This document shows, piece by piece, positions 50,201 to 61,379 of a stretch of 64,000 nucleotides of DNA (position 1 is the first letter of the stretch; each line of letters opens with the position of its first letter). The notes beneath the pieces were generated by a model. The model ran no database searches. It worked only from the letters and a program-made list of their open reading frames with translations, and had not been told where the DNA came from. Location: the NCBI GenBank assembly GCA_026874595.1, contig CM049307.1:34884862-34948861 (forward strand), in the 5' to 3' direction. The DNA comes from Sipunculus nudus (taxonomy: Eukaryota; Annelida; Sipuncula; Golfingiida; Sipunculidae). The position numbers were made by a program, and so were the translations under genes.

Positions 50201-53200
50201 AATCTCTTTCAGTGACAGTATTAACATGTAGTAATGAATGTTTCCCTAAAACATGAACCAGTATATCATCAAAAAGAATACACACTATGTACCATACCAA
50301 TGTGAGATACTTAACAGCAGAAGTTATATAAAAATTCAGCCTTGAAAAAGATACTCACCCCACAGTCAGATTTGAGAGTTGTGGACCGGCCTTGAGAGAT
50401 TCCTGCTGCTATTACTGACCCAGCATGTATCATAGGACCTTCCTGTTGTGAATGTCAAACAGCATCATGTTATAACAGTGAAATACCAACCTTTTATACC
50501 TTTGTTCAATAAAAAACTCGAAATATTAACTTGAATAGTATCTTAAAGTAAATGGCTGAATTTTGAATCTACACCGAGGTCTGTTTAACCTTTTTAGTGT
50601 CACAGATGCTCCACACATTTATAAACAACTGTGTAGATACCAGCTTCTTTAATTTGTGTATCAAATTTGAGGAAAAGGTATGATTTGAGTAAAATTATAG
50701 GATTAACAAAATCCAATATTTCCACAGATTTGTACTTGAAGAATAAGGCCAAGTTCAGCAATTTCTGAACTCCTATGAAAACTCAGTTGAAACAATTTCT
50801 GTATCTTAGTTTGAGGGGAAAATTCCAGTAGTGAGTCCTTCAAAAGCTATGGCCTTCACAAAAATCAAATATTTCTGCAGATTTTACTTGAACATTTCCA
50901 GTAAGGTCAAGGTCATCAGTATTTGAACTCCTCTGACAACTTGGTTGAATTAATATCAAATCAAATTTGAGAGAAAAATATAAAGTGCTTCAAAGTTAGG
51001 GTTAAGAATAATCTATTATTTCCATAGATCTGACTGTGAAGATCAAGGTCTAGGTTATTACTTTGTAAACCAACTATTACAACTTTAGAATATTTCAATT
51101 TTATGTACCCTACTAGAGAGTATTTTATATTTTCTTTTCTGTGAAAGATTAAAGAAAAATAAAAAATAATCCTTTGTAACAAAATTTTAAAATATGCTCA
51201 CTCTAAAAGATATGCCTTCTATTATTCTTAAATATTATACTATTTTATAATAATTCTATTATTCATGTATACAAAGAGTCCAATAAAAATCATCTTTATA
51301 TAAGTGTATTACTAAAGAGTGTGCAAAATTTTATTAAGATTTTATGTAAGTATATCTTCTCACCTTTCCTATAGTGAGACCACCTCCAACGGACAGAACA
51401 ACTCCAACAACTTTGCAGAAGAGAGTCTGTATTCTGACAACATAAGGGATCTTTACACCATTCAGAAAACACTTTATCTGTGGGATGCCACTACCAGCTG
51501 CTACAGGCTGAAGGGTATAATAAAATGAGAATGATTAATATTAGAATGGACTAAAACTAAGACCCATATTTCATCTCTCTTAATAATGGTTTACATTTTT
51601 CTTTTATCAATATAAGAATTGGTAGTGTCTGTCCGTATCAGTACTTATACAAAATTATAGAGCATTTCAATGATCATAAATGTCTGGTTACTTAGTTATA
51701 ATTATTTTTTGTTAGCTTTACATATCAACTCTTCATCAGTTTTTTCATTGCATCTTAACATCTAACTACAAGACAGTTACTGATTGACTCAACATGCTTT
51801 GGCGTAGGATTTATCGATTCTTGATCTGCTCAACTGTCTTCTACATACATTTCTGCCAAAAGTGTTTTTTGGTGATCGACACATAACATTGGTTTATTGT
51901 TTATGATAGCCAGACGATCATAATACCAAGATAGTAGTCAAGTCAGAGGATTTATATCATAATCTGTCCCACTGTGAGGTGCCCATTGAAATTTAAGAAT
52001 ATTTTCTTAAATTGACAGATCCGTTCCAAAAAGTAAGATGCAATGGAGGAATGAGGCATAGGTCTAATCAACTTGAATGAAACCAAAACCATACCTTTCA
52101 AAATATTTTAGTACTGGTAATTCATTAAAATCAAAATATGAGAAAACAGCCTATTTTTTTAACGTTGCAATCCACTGATAAAGGTCAAGGTCATTGGTCA
52201 CATGGTCAAACGGCTCCATTTAAAAGCTTCTAATTGGTTGTTCAGAGTCATTAATATTCTTAAACATGTAACTGTCAAACTGAGCCTTCCATTATAGGCA
52301 ACATCTATTTTGGCCACAAGGTTGCAAAATATAAATTATGCTTTCTGGTATGAAGTTTTACATCTCATATTAGGCCTTTGGTCCTTCATCAGTTTTAGTG
52401 TGAAACATTGAGATAATATTGAATTTTAAGAGAATAATCACTAAACTTCAATGGGCACATACTGATGGAAAAGACTATAGACAGATACTGTTTACACATT
52501 TTTCTGAAAAAGGTTAAATGCTGAAACATTTCTTAGATGAGACTGTTCTGAGACAATCCATTGGCTAAAAAAGGTATATTAATGATGTCTCATGTAATAA
52601 CAAGTTAAGCTACTCACAGCGATGAAGGCCACCATTGTCGCTGCCAGTATCACAGCAGCAGCATTCCATCCCACCCAGATGAGAAACGGCCAATGTAAGC
52701 ATCCCTGCTCTATACACTGGTCATACCCTGGGTGTCATGTCAAGGTCATGTTTTACATGTAAAGTATCAAATATATAACGGTCAGTTTTGTACATGCCTA
52801 ACCATGTTACCATGCCGTATATATGTGTCCAAAGGTCTTCAACATGGTATGCAATGTAAAATTCCCTCATGTATGTGGACGTAATGGCTTTGAAAGCTTC
52901 TCTTGTGACAAAGTTTTTGAAACCCATGTAATAAGACCACCTGTAAATTTAAGACCATTTTTGGTCAGTCCTACAGACAAGCTTATTAGAAAGATCAGTC
53001 ATGAAAACTATTTGAATGCTTTCAGTTCACTCAAGGGTGGTCTTAACAGACGTGGTCTTATTAGACAGGTTGTCTTTCAGACAAGTTTCATTGTTAACTC
53101 CCATTTGTGAAAGGAAAGTGACTATTTCAAAGAGCATAGTCTGCATGTCAAGTTAAAACTTTCTAGGTCTCACCATAATGACTAGTTTCAACTAGCTGGA

Positions 53201-53961
53201 TGGAGAGATTACTCACTAAATAATATCCATACCTATAGGTCACATGACTTTCAGTCATATTGGTGCATACTGCATAGATTTTAAGGATACACTTTTTAAG
53301 GAGTGTGAACTTGAATGTTGTTAGTTGTGTGATAGCCAGATCAATCCCACAAGCCACCATTCCTGTTGACATGCCAATGAGGAAGGCTACAAACCATCTG
53401 ACCACTTGTTGCCATAATATCCGCTGAAAAATTACAGTGCAATATAACTTGACATCTACATTCATAGTGTAAAGTCAACATTACTGGTGGAACCATTCAG
53501 ACAATGTTATCCTAATTTATTGTAAAAGAGTTTCAAATGAATGAAACCACACTATTCTCACTTTTTCTTGTGAGTGTGAAACAACAGATCAATTGTTTTT
53601 TTTAACTTGGAAGAAACTAAGAACTCTTCTAGCATATGGAACAATAACTTCTGGAATAGTCTGCGTGTTCACATGTTATCTCTAAATTCAGGATCCACAT
53701 CCTTGATTAAGAATTTTTTTAAAATACAAATCTACATTAAAGGCTGGAAATTTTTTGTTACATGCAATAATATACCTGTTACAGGGTCTGAAGGTAGGGT
53801 ATGGTACAACAAGGTATTACTATACCTTGTACTATACTTTAAACTCCTGTAAAACACAGAAATCAAGTTGATAGAAATTAAACATTATATGGTACCTTGT
53901 AGCTTCGATTCCTCTCTTCTTTTTGATAGAGAATATTCTCACAGCAGTCATAGTCTAAACT
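35275..53961 (-). CDS. CLCN7: Lysosomal 2Cl-/H+ exchanger CLC-7 (21 exons; N-terminus not found)
   Basis: Exchanger of late endosomes/lysosomes; in vertebrates it works with OSTM1. Exons 53961-53896, 53423-53291, 52727-52618, 51507-51364, 50442-50359, 49840-49682, 48552-48442, 48036-47982, 47624-47564, 47208-47070, 46678-46585, 46136-45967, 45445-45394, 44988-44861, 44320-44235, 43563-43443, 43196-43122, 42685-42593, 42207-42124, 35764-35684, 35376-35275 join in frame to 715 residues. Diagnostic: SLDYD start, [22 protein letters not shown] (gating Glu), [12 protein letters not shown] (proton Glu), [28 protein letters not shown], then CBS1 ([10 protein letters not shown]...HNGFPVVE) and CBS2 (LRHLVV...[10 protein letters not shown]). 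The ~100 N-terminal residues of the family, with sorting signals, are missing. I found no exon for them up to 61379. The splice junction at 53291/52727 is the least certain. Three exon edges carry tandem duplications. Confidence 0.95.
36754..38120. repeat. Compound tandem repeat in CLC-7 intron
   Basis: The phrase GAAGGATATGGGTAACAGA recurs near 36921, 37085 and 37251 (166-bp units), then in diverged form near 37566 and 37916. The larger units include a GGTGGCRCCACC-type core. It opens with GTCATGACGCTCAGCTGACC and closes GACTTACAGTCAGCCGAGCT, i.e. weakly inverted GCTCRGCTGAC ends. Probably one non-autonomous element with internal amplification. Confidence 0.65.
38458..39780. mobile_element. 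Composite repeat X, copy 2
   Basis: Same orientation and layout as 23338-24513: start AACTAGAATATGGGTAGTC, palindromic cores near 38610, 38760, 38889, 39038, 39188, 39318 and 39469, and end TGTTTTGGCGGATACAA. Cores are GGTGGCGCCACC or GGTGGCACCACC. It has one more core than copy 1, so the internal unit count varies. It lies in the 6.4-kb CLC-7 intron. Confidence 0.75.
39781..40520. repeat. Degenerate repeats, GCACTGAGTGAACTCTTGACC units
   Basis: Further GGTGGCGCCACC-type cores at about 39861 and 39990 precede several imperfect copies of GCACTGAGTGAACTCTTGAC (about 40160, 40210, 40368) and of AAGCTATAAATAGA. No coding support; repeat filling of the CLC-7 intron. Confidence 0.55.
40868..41997. 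repeat. Dispersed repeat family A, copy 2
   Basis: Same orientation as 19853-20583, with extra internal sequence including a GGTGGTGCCACC core near 41523. Ends CATCGCATAAGCTCACAGG. It closes the repeat block of the CLC-7 intron, about 130 bp before the next exon. Confidence 0.7.
42484..42621 (-). repeat. Duplicated exon-edge plus splice donor in CLC-7
   Basis: The 3' edge of exon 42685-42593 (CCCAGAAATACAG|GTAAGTCC) has a diverged direct copy 97 bp downstream in the intron (CCCAGATATACAG|GTAAATAC, GT at 42495-42494). Reading through the real donor meets a TAA after nine codons, so use of the copy would truncate the protein. Confidence 0.7.
46108..46345 (-). repeat. 56-bp tandem array of exon start plus splice acceptor in CLC-7
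   Basis: The 5' edge of exon 46136-45967 with its acceptor (TTTTCTTTCAG|AATCATTCC) is repeated upstream with a period of exactly 56 bp. Three clear copies have ACAGCA at 46109, 46165 and 46221, and two decayed ones lie near 46277 and 46320. Copies 2 and 3 retain pyrimidine tract plus AG (TTTCTTTCAG|AATTATTCC and TTTTGTTTTAG|AATCATTCC). Confidence 0.8.
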
Positions 53962-54390
53962 CTGAAACAGAACACAAAAAGAATATTCTCACAGCAGTCA
54001 TAGTCTAAACTCTGAAACAGAAAACATAAAGAATATTCTCACAGCAGTCATAGTCTAAACTCTGAAACAGAAAACATAAAGAAAATTCTCAAAGCAGTCA
54101 TAGTCTAAACTCTGAAATAGAAAACATAAAGAATATTCTCAAAGCAGTCATAGTCTTAACTCTGAAACAGAAAACATAGAGAAAATTCTCACAGCAGTCA
54201 TAGTCTAAACTCTGAAACAGAAAACATAAAGAATATTCTCAAAGCTGTCATAGTGTAAACTCTGAAATAGAAAACATAAAGAAATTTTTCACAGCAGTCA
54301 TAGTCTAAACTCTGAAACAGAAAACATAGAGAATATTCTCACAGCAGTCATAGTCTAAACTCTGAAAATGAAAACGTAACAAAAATGAGA
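53941..54390 (-). repeat. 50-bp tandem array (9 copies) of exon start plus splice acceptor in CLC-7
   Basis: Nine copies at exact 50-bp spacing (53941, 53991, 54041, 54091, 54141, 54191, 54241, 54291, 54341). On the minus strand each reads as pyrimidine tract, TTTCAG acceptor, then the start of the exon encoding [11 protein letters not shown]. Only the copy nearest the coding exon continues into [10 protein letters not shown] and the real donor. All nine keep the CAG. Confidence 0.92.
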
Positions 54391-55641
54391 GAATCCTAGC
54401 ACATAAATATATTAAGATAAAGATGTGTAAAATGGCAGTTAAAGTTAAAGGTATCAAATTATTCACACAATAGGCTTTTTTTAAAGTAACTACCAGCATA
54501 CTTAAAACTAAACTTGAAAAGTTTGACTGCCACTTAGTATTTACATATGTTAAGTTAAGAATAACCAATGTAGGAGGGACAAATGTGAGATGTAACAAAC
54601 ATATGATGTACAAATACCACTGTGACATCATCACTAAGAATCATCAATGGATGTAGTTTTAGTCCATCATCTTAGGACATCACATGCTGCAAGACAATAC
54701 ATCTGTTCAGTCATATTTCTTTCTGAATTAATCATATGGAATCCATACACGGGAGAGTATTGTTTTGCTGTTAGATAATTGCCACATTTGTCTGATTTGC
54801 CTTTGGGGTAAATAAAGGTAAGCCTCAATGTATAAACATTATCACAAAAAATCAGTTGGACAGGGGTGGTGGAATGGAGTATAGACAGAGACAAGACTTC
54901 TTATACATTTTACATGAAGCAATATTGATTTGACAGGCATTAAGAACTGCAAAATATAAAATCACGGTTAAATTCCCATCAAAACTGAAGAATGGATTAC
55001 AATTTTACATCTACAATGTCTTGTTGCTTGAGGTTTATGTATTAGAATTTTTTAAAGAAAACAAATGATGTAGAAAAAATTATCTGGTATTACATGATAT
55101 GAATTTGCAAATCATAAAAGGAACAGAGAGCACCATAGCATTGGAAGCTCATGGCAAGTTTTTTTTATAGACACCCTTATCCATAAACACTGAACTGTGT
55201 TTGAGGTTATGTACCTATTTATATTACAGATCTATGACATCCTTGTGACCACTCAGTGGTCAACAACTAGATATCAAACTGACCCCTCCCCACAGATAAC
55301 ATGTGTCAATATTAAGAAATGCTCCATGTGACTGACTGCACTTGCATTAAAAAATTTATTGTACCATGTGAGCAATCATACAGGAATAAATGGGCCATTA
55401 ATCAAGACTTCCCCGCCCCTGCTACTAGTTCTTATTAGAGATTCCAGTGTCACAGGCAAATTTCTAATTGAGCTTGAAACTTTTGTCCTGTGCATAACTC
55501 CTAAAAAACATACAATATTACATAAAATCTGAAATTACCTCCAGGGATTCAACCAACAAATATGTATACGCTTAATGTAAATATAAATGACCAATGAAGC
55601 ACAATGAAGCATTTGATAATTATTCTGGTTGCACTGCTGTA
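54391..55641. other. CLC-7 upstream intron, no exon identified
   Basis: Should be intronic or 5' sequence of CLC-7. A weak candidate donor (CTGGAG|GTAATT at about 55543) lacks a convincing exon in front of it. No other feature recognised. Confidence 0.35.
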
Positions 55642-55909
55642 TATGTCAAGGCCCAGATCGCGATCTGGACGGATCTTTGATCTGTCCGGCCCAAATTGCG
55701 ATCGCAGTTCAGGCCGGCCCATATTGCGATCCATGCTTTTACGATCACAGGAGTGAAACATTGGTTGTTTTACCAACTCATTTGGTATTGCATTGTACCA
55801 TTTTCCTATAATAAATACAATTATAATACAGAAAGGCAATTTTCACTCCTTCATATCACAGGAGTGAAACATGGGATGTTTCACCAACTCATTTAGTATT
55901 GCATGGTTG

Positions 55910-56770
55910 TTGAAAAAAGGTAACAAGGAAACCATGGGTTTTATATGCTCACAAAATATGATTTGAAAGAGGAGGTAGCAAGTGCAGGTTTTTTGTGGTA
56001 ATATAAGCTGCATTATGAGCTGATGGTGTTTAACTCAAGTTATGTAAGATTATGATAATATCCTTCGAGACAGGGAAGAGGATTGATGTCATTTATATTA
56101 TATACAGTTGGAATGGTGTGCTGTTTTCACATAGGTTTTGACTTGGCCATATAACTTTATCTACATTGCAGTAGAATTATTTGAAAAAAAACCTGTCCAT
56201 TATCAGTCATGGTAATTCTGATTTTTACAAATGAGAACTTTTATTTAATAATTTCTGGTTATTCCTACCCAAGAATAAAACTTAAATAATATAACTATTT
56301 ATTATAAATTAATAACAAATATTGTGTCAAATATAATTTAAATTAAAAATAATAACAGCATCATATGAAAAGATCTTTTAATAATATAATTGAAATAAAT
56401 GATTATTAAAATAATATTATAGAATATATTCATGAATACATTCATGATTACATTTTGAAAGTATTTGCATTTGTATTCAAATACTTTCATTTATACCTGT
56501 ATTCCTATTTTTATGCATGAAATTATGGAGTACATATATTCATATTCGCATTCAAATATTTTTGCAAAGTATTCTTATCATGTCTGGTATTTATTCAGTT
56601 TCAGCAAAACAAAGTTCTTGAGAATCCAGAATTTACAAATTTCACAAATTGATCATAAGTATGATCATAATGATCATAAGTACCTGGTTTTATGGCTTTA
56701 ATTTAAACTTAAACATAAAACTATTTTATTCACTTTGGACTACTTTCACAGCAATCTAAGCACTAGACAT
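55910..56770. repeat. Dispersed repeat family B, copy 1
   Basis: Matches 60290-61030 in the same orientation, e.g. GAGACAGGGAAGAGGATTGA, GACTTGGCCATATAACTT, ATATATTCATGAATRCATT and AAGTACCTGGTTTTATGGCT. Lies inside the inverted-repeat element 55642-57473. No coding capacity. Confidence 0.7.
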
Positions 56771-57234
56771 AGCAAAGGTCTTATGACAGTTATCAACATT
56801 ACAGAAATCTTAACAAGAACTTGTCTAAGATCTGATTTTTTATCATATTTAAAAATTTTTATTTAGAAAAATGTAAAAAATTTAAAAGAAATCTCAGCTA
56901 TGAAACCATTTTAAGAATAAAAAATAACTCAAGCATAAGAACACCCTATAAATTGTACAAGGAGAAAACTAGAGATGGGCAAGTTTAATTTTATTAACAT
57001 AAATTGAGGAACCAGCAATACAGATTTTGATTTTTTACATAGTCTTGTGACAGCTGATACAGCCACGAGTCTTAATATTATTAGTGAAACATATTGACAT
57101 ATTTAATCAGTACTTGTCTGAGTAAAATTTTAAAATTTTGACATATTTTACTTTTTTTAATTTTAAAATAACTATAAATTAACAAGCTGAAACACTTGGA
57201 TCACATGGATCGCAATATGGGCTAGTCAAGTTTA

Positions 57235-57289
57235 GGATCGCAATCTTGACTGGACAGATCTTAGATCTGTCCAGTCTAGATTGCGATCC
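57235..57289. repeat. 55-bp near-perfect palindrome
   Basis: Symmetric about 57262: GGATCGCAATC...GACTGGACAGATCT, one central base, then the complement back to GCGATCC, with about one mismatch per arm. Part of the right end of the 1.8-kb element. Confidence 0.8.
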
Positions 57290-57473
57290 TGAAGCAAGAA
57301 AGACAAGATCGCAATCCTGGCCGGACTAAACTGCGATCGCAATATAGGCTGGACAGATCTAAGATCTGGCCAGCCTGGATTGCGATCTCAGTTTGGGCCG
57401 GCCTGAACTGCGATTGCAATTTGGGCTGGACAGATCTAAGATCCGTCCAGATCGCAATCTGGGCCTTGACATA

Positions 57474-60289
57474 TATATGGTTCTAAATATTCCATAATAG
57501 TTGACATGACCGCAGCGGATTTAAAATTAATACTGCTAACAATAAGTGTTTCTGTTGCTAAGGTCACCAATACAACCTGTGCACTTGTGTTTGGTTAAGA
57601 AGGAAATTGATCATTATTAATTACCTACACATATACATTCAACTTTCAGATAACATCATTTACAGGTAAAACTAGTATTCACTATGTGTAAAACTATAAT
57701 CCACAACAACTTCTAAAGGCCTGGACAATGCACTATTTTAATTTTTTTCTTGTTCTTCTGTATCTTTGTACCTGCTAGCCAAAGCACTATCACATTTTTA
57801 TCATCTTTGGTTTTCTGGCTGGTTAGTTATTTGGTATTGTTATCTGTTGGCAACTATACTCAAGTGAAGTAGTCACTCAGTAAAATAATCCGAATAAATT
57901 TTGTGAAGAGTCAGTGTAGCAGCCATCCAAAGAACAATCTGTTTTATTTTGGAGGTAACTTGGATCGTGTAAAAATGTTTGTGTTTAAATTATCCTTTAT
58001 AATTGTAAGTCTGGTTGAATTGTTTATCCTGACCAAGGGCAAAGAGTCTAGTATTAGGGTCTGGCTAGGGTTTCAGCTTTATTGCAATATCATGAAGCAA
58101 CCATAAAGTTGGGTGATATTTGACACACATTACAGTGAGCTTGCATTCATATTAGGAATTCTTCTGTCTTTCAAGATTTTTATAGTATTGGATTAAGGGG
58201 GAAGGGGGGGGATTCAGTGTTGAAGGCGGGATTTCATATATAATAAATAAAACAATTTGAGAAGGGAAGGGACAGAAATAAAGGTTCTAGAAGCCTAAAG
58301 GAATTTGTGCATATATTTGACAAATTTTTGTGGTACATGTACACACAAATGTTAAATGAGGTCCCTGGCTTAGGTATAAATGTTGTTTGTGATTACTTTC
58401 TAATTCATAATGTGGTAAAAGGGCTAGATTTAAACATTACAATAATGAACATTAGTGATCAACCGTAACCTTATCGTGAGCTAATATACCAGTCAAACCT
58501 GGAGTGACATATTTCTGAACTTTATTACATGTTTATGCCTGAATTAAAGTTTGTAGACATCACTGTCTGTTATAACAATGACAGCAGTTGATATTATTAT
58601 CATATCATTTTCTGCTTTACAGATCAATCCAGAACTTGGAATATTATATTTTTTTCAACAAATTCTGCATTTTTTCATAAAAAAGAAACAATAAAGACCT
58701 TTAGAATTTCAGATACATTCAAAGTCCACGCTGGTCACTGGACCAGTGTTGATAAGTGTCAGCAGAAAAAGAAGCCTGCTGAATAGTGTCTGCCCATTTG
58801 TTTCAGTTATAAAATATAACCAAGCTTTTACATCATCAATATTTTGTATATATGTAAATTAATTATCAATACATATTCAGTACATATTCACTTAATCAGT
58901 CAAAACATCAGACAGTAACACAGAGAAGACTACTGTCTGCGCACACTCCCAGTTAAGTTATGGTCCTGATAAAAAGCTTATCTATCAAGATGCTAGTAAA
59001 GTACATAAAACAATGATGTTCTTGACATGAATCAGTTCTTGACTTCAATTGTCACTGGAAGTGGCTTGACCTTTGTTTTAACCTAAGTTACCTAAGTTCT
59101 ATATTACACGTATCAGCAATTATTCACTTCAGGTTTGTCTTAATATAAGTAATTCAATATGTATCACTATAAGCTAAAATAAACATACTAAACATACTTA
59201 AAATTGAAAAAGGGTATACACACTGTTGCTCAGTTCTGACTACCAGGTCAGAGGTCAACTGGCAGGTCAGATAGCTAGGTGACTTTTAATTTCAATGAAA
59301 CTTTTAATTGTTTACCAGAAGTATTCTTATTCATGATTTATAAGTATAATCACATGCTTACTGAACACTTTATAGTATAAGACAGCTTGACTGTAGGCAG
59401 CTCAGTTGAATCACCATTTTTATGTATTTATCTGTGTATGAGAAGATTCAGCTATATTTATAAACCAATGAAAGTTGGCACATGACACTATCTGGTATGC
59501 CCATTATTTTAACAATGTTTGACTGGATGTTAAAATAACAGCATCTACCTGTTGTCACACAGCCAGCATCCCAGCTTAATCAAACAACCCAGGCTCCAGT
59601 CATGTGGCTTTAAGTGGAGGTTCCTGGTCTCTGCCCTAATACACTAGAACTATCAGTGTATAGTGGCTGTAAACTGTACAACTGTCAGCACACACTCAGC
59701 TGATCAGGCCCTGCTCAGCTACACCCAGCATTACACAGCTGCTTCATGTTTTTTTTAATTCTTCCTTGTAAGTTTAATTTAAATACTGGTAAGTTTGTAT
59801 TTATATGGTAATCCGTCTACTTATTCACAAATATGCATCAGTCACATATTAAATATAGTATTATGCATTTTTATTTTTATCAGTGAATATATTATAAGTT
59901 AAAATAGTGTAGGATCATAGTTCTTGTACAAGGGTCACAACAAACAAACAGTCACTGACAATATCATATTAGTGTGACCTCTATGTTAAAAATTAGGTCA
60001 TCATTTATGGTGACTCAAATTTAAATGAAGAAGTCAAATTTATAGAGATGAGCAAATGGTAATGGTGATCTAATTTTGACTGTTAGGCAGATCTGACCCA
60101 CATGATATTCTTGAAACCTGTGCATTAAGTATGCACTGGTAGATTCTTACAGCAGCAACCAGTGTAGTTTTTACAATTGACCCAGTTCTATTGTCTTTAG
60201 CAAAATAATCGACTGATGAATCCAATAACCTCACAAGCCTGATATATGCAACATTACTGACAATCAGATGAGCTGTAAATCATCACTAT
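57474..60289. other. No gene seen; presumed CLC-7 5' region
   Basis: No supported coding exon. Between 59540 and 59760 composition is richer in GC, and a donor-like ACAACAG|GTAGATG on the minus strand (about 59551) could close an untranslated exon. A direct repeat AGGTCA-G-AGGTCA (59245-59257) resembles a DR1 nuclear-receptor element. Confidence 0.35.
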
Positions 60290-61030
60290 AACAACAAGGG
60301 ACCTATGGGTCACAACGCTCAGCTGTTATATATGATAAAAAAATATTATTTAGAAATGAGGCACATGCTGGTTTTGTGTGATAATAAACATAAGCTGTAT
60401 TATGAGTTGTTGTTGTTTAGCTTATGTATGATTTTGATAGTACCTTTGGAGACAGGGAAGAGGATTGATTTCATTTATTTTATAAACAAATGGAGTACTA
60501 TTGTCACAGATTTTGACTTGGCCATATAACTTATAAGCAGAACATATAATATAAGAGTTTAACTATTTATTAAAAAAAATTACAAATATTATCCCAAATA
60601 TAATTTTTATTAAAAATAATAAGAGAATCATATGATTTTTTAAAATGAAATATAACTGATATGATTATTTAAATAATATTAAAGAATATATTCATGAATG
60701 CATTAATGAATACATTTTGAAAGTATTTGCACGAGTATTCATATACTTTCATTTTTACCTGAATACCCATTCTTTATGCAAAAAAATTTTATAATGGAGT
60801 ACATAATCATATTTGTATTTAAATACAATCACAAAGTATTCGCACCATGTCTAGTATTTATTCAGTTTTCACCAAACAATGATGTTGAGAATCCAGAATA
60901 TACAAAATTCACACATTTAAATAATGATCATAAGTACCTGGTTTTATGGCTTTTATTTATATTAAAAAATAACTGTAAAAAATTCATTTTGGACTAATTT
61001 CACATCAATGTACACACTAGACACAGTACG
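60290..61030. repeat. Dispersed repeat family B, copy 2
   Basis: Same orientation as 55910-56770 but without the flanking inverted repeats. Opens with ACCTATGGGTCACAACGCTC, a phrase also recognisable (GTCATGACGCTCAGCTGA) at the start of the repeat at 36754. Confidence 0.7.
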
Positions 61031-61309
61031 AATCTAGATTAATATTATCAACTGCATCTTTGTCTATCATTAATTTCCTTCATATAATCCCTAATGATTA
61101 GTAATGAATAATATGATTTACTTCTTTATTATTAAAATTGAACTGAAAAATGCCATAGGTGACTGCATGGTGTTATTTGGAATATGACATTCTACCCATC
61201 GATACAAGATTCTTATATCATCAGTAACTGCAAGTTAATTTCCTGTTATTATTAACTTACAAATTCCTTTTCTATTTTTCTTTAATTTGTTATTAAACAC
61301 CAATAAAAA

Positions 61310-61330
61310 TTTATTAATTTATTGTTTATT
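61310..61330 (-). terminator. Cluster of three AATAAA polyadenylation signals
   Basis: TTTATT on the plus strand at 61310-61315, 61318-61323 and 61325-61330, downstream of the putative terminal exon 61505-61380. Confidence 0.5.
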
Positions 61331-61379
61331 GTTATGTTGTTGGTTAAAACTACTAGATGAGTTGGGTTGGACACCTGGA

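Larger units (their letters stand above)
55642..57473. mobile_element. 1.8-kb non-autonomous DNA transposon with palindromic ends
   Basis: About 95-bp terminal inverted repeats begin TATGTCAAGGCCCAGAT on both sides with TA outside each (55640-55641 and 57474-57475). The ends are themselves full of GATCGCAAT/ATTGCGATC and GGACAGATCT/AGATCTGTCC palindromes. The right end has an expanded set (about 57205-57470). No transposase frame. The interior contains a block shared with 60290-61030. Confidence 0.75.

Noticed and set aside
53941-54390. CRISPR-like look of regular 50-bp repeats
   Set aside because: The units are contiguous without spacers and consist of a CLC-7 exon edge; eukaryotic context.
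55543-55575. Possible CLC-7 N-terminal exon ending CTGGAG|GTAATT
   Set aside because: Right phase, but an in-frame TAA lies close upstream and the residues do not resemble the CLC-7 N-terminus.
55549-55839. 96-codon minus-strand frame
   Set aside because: Spans the end of the inverted-repeat transposon; no family signal.
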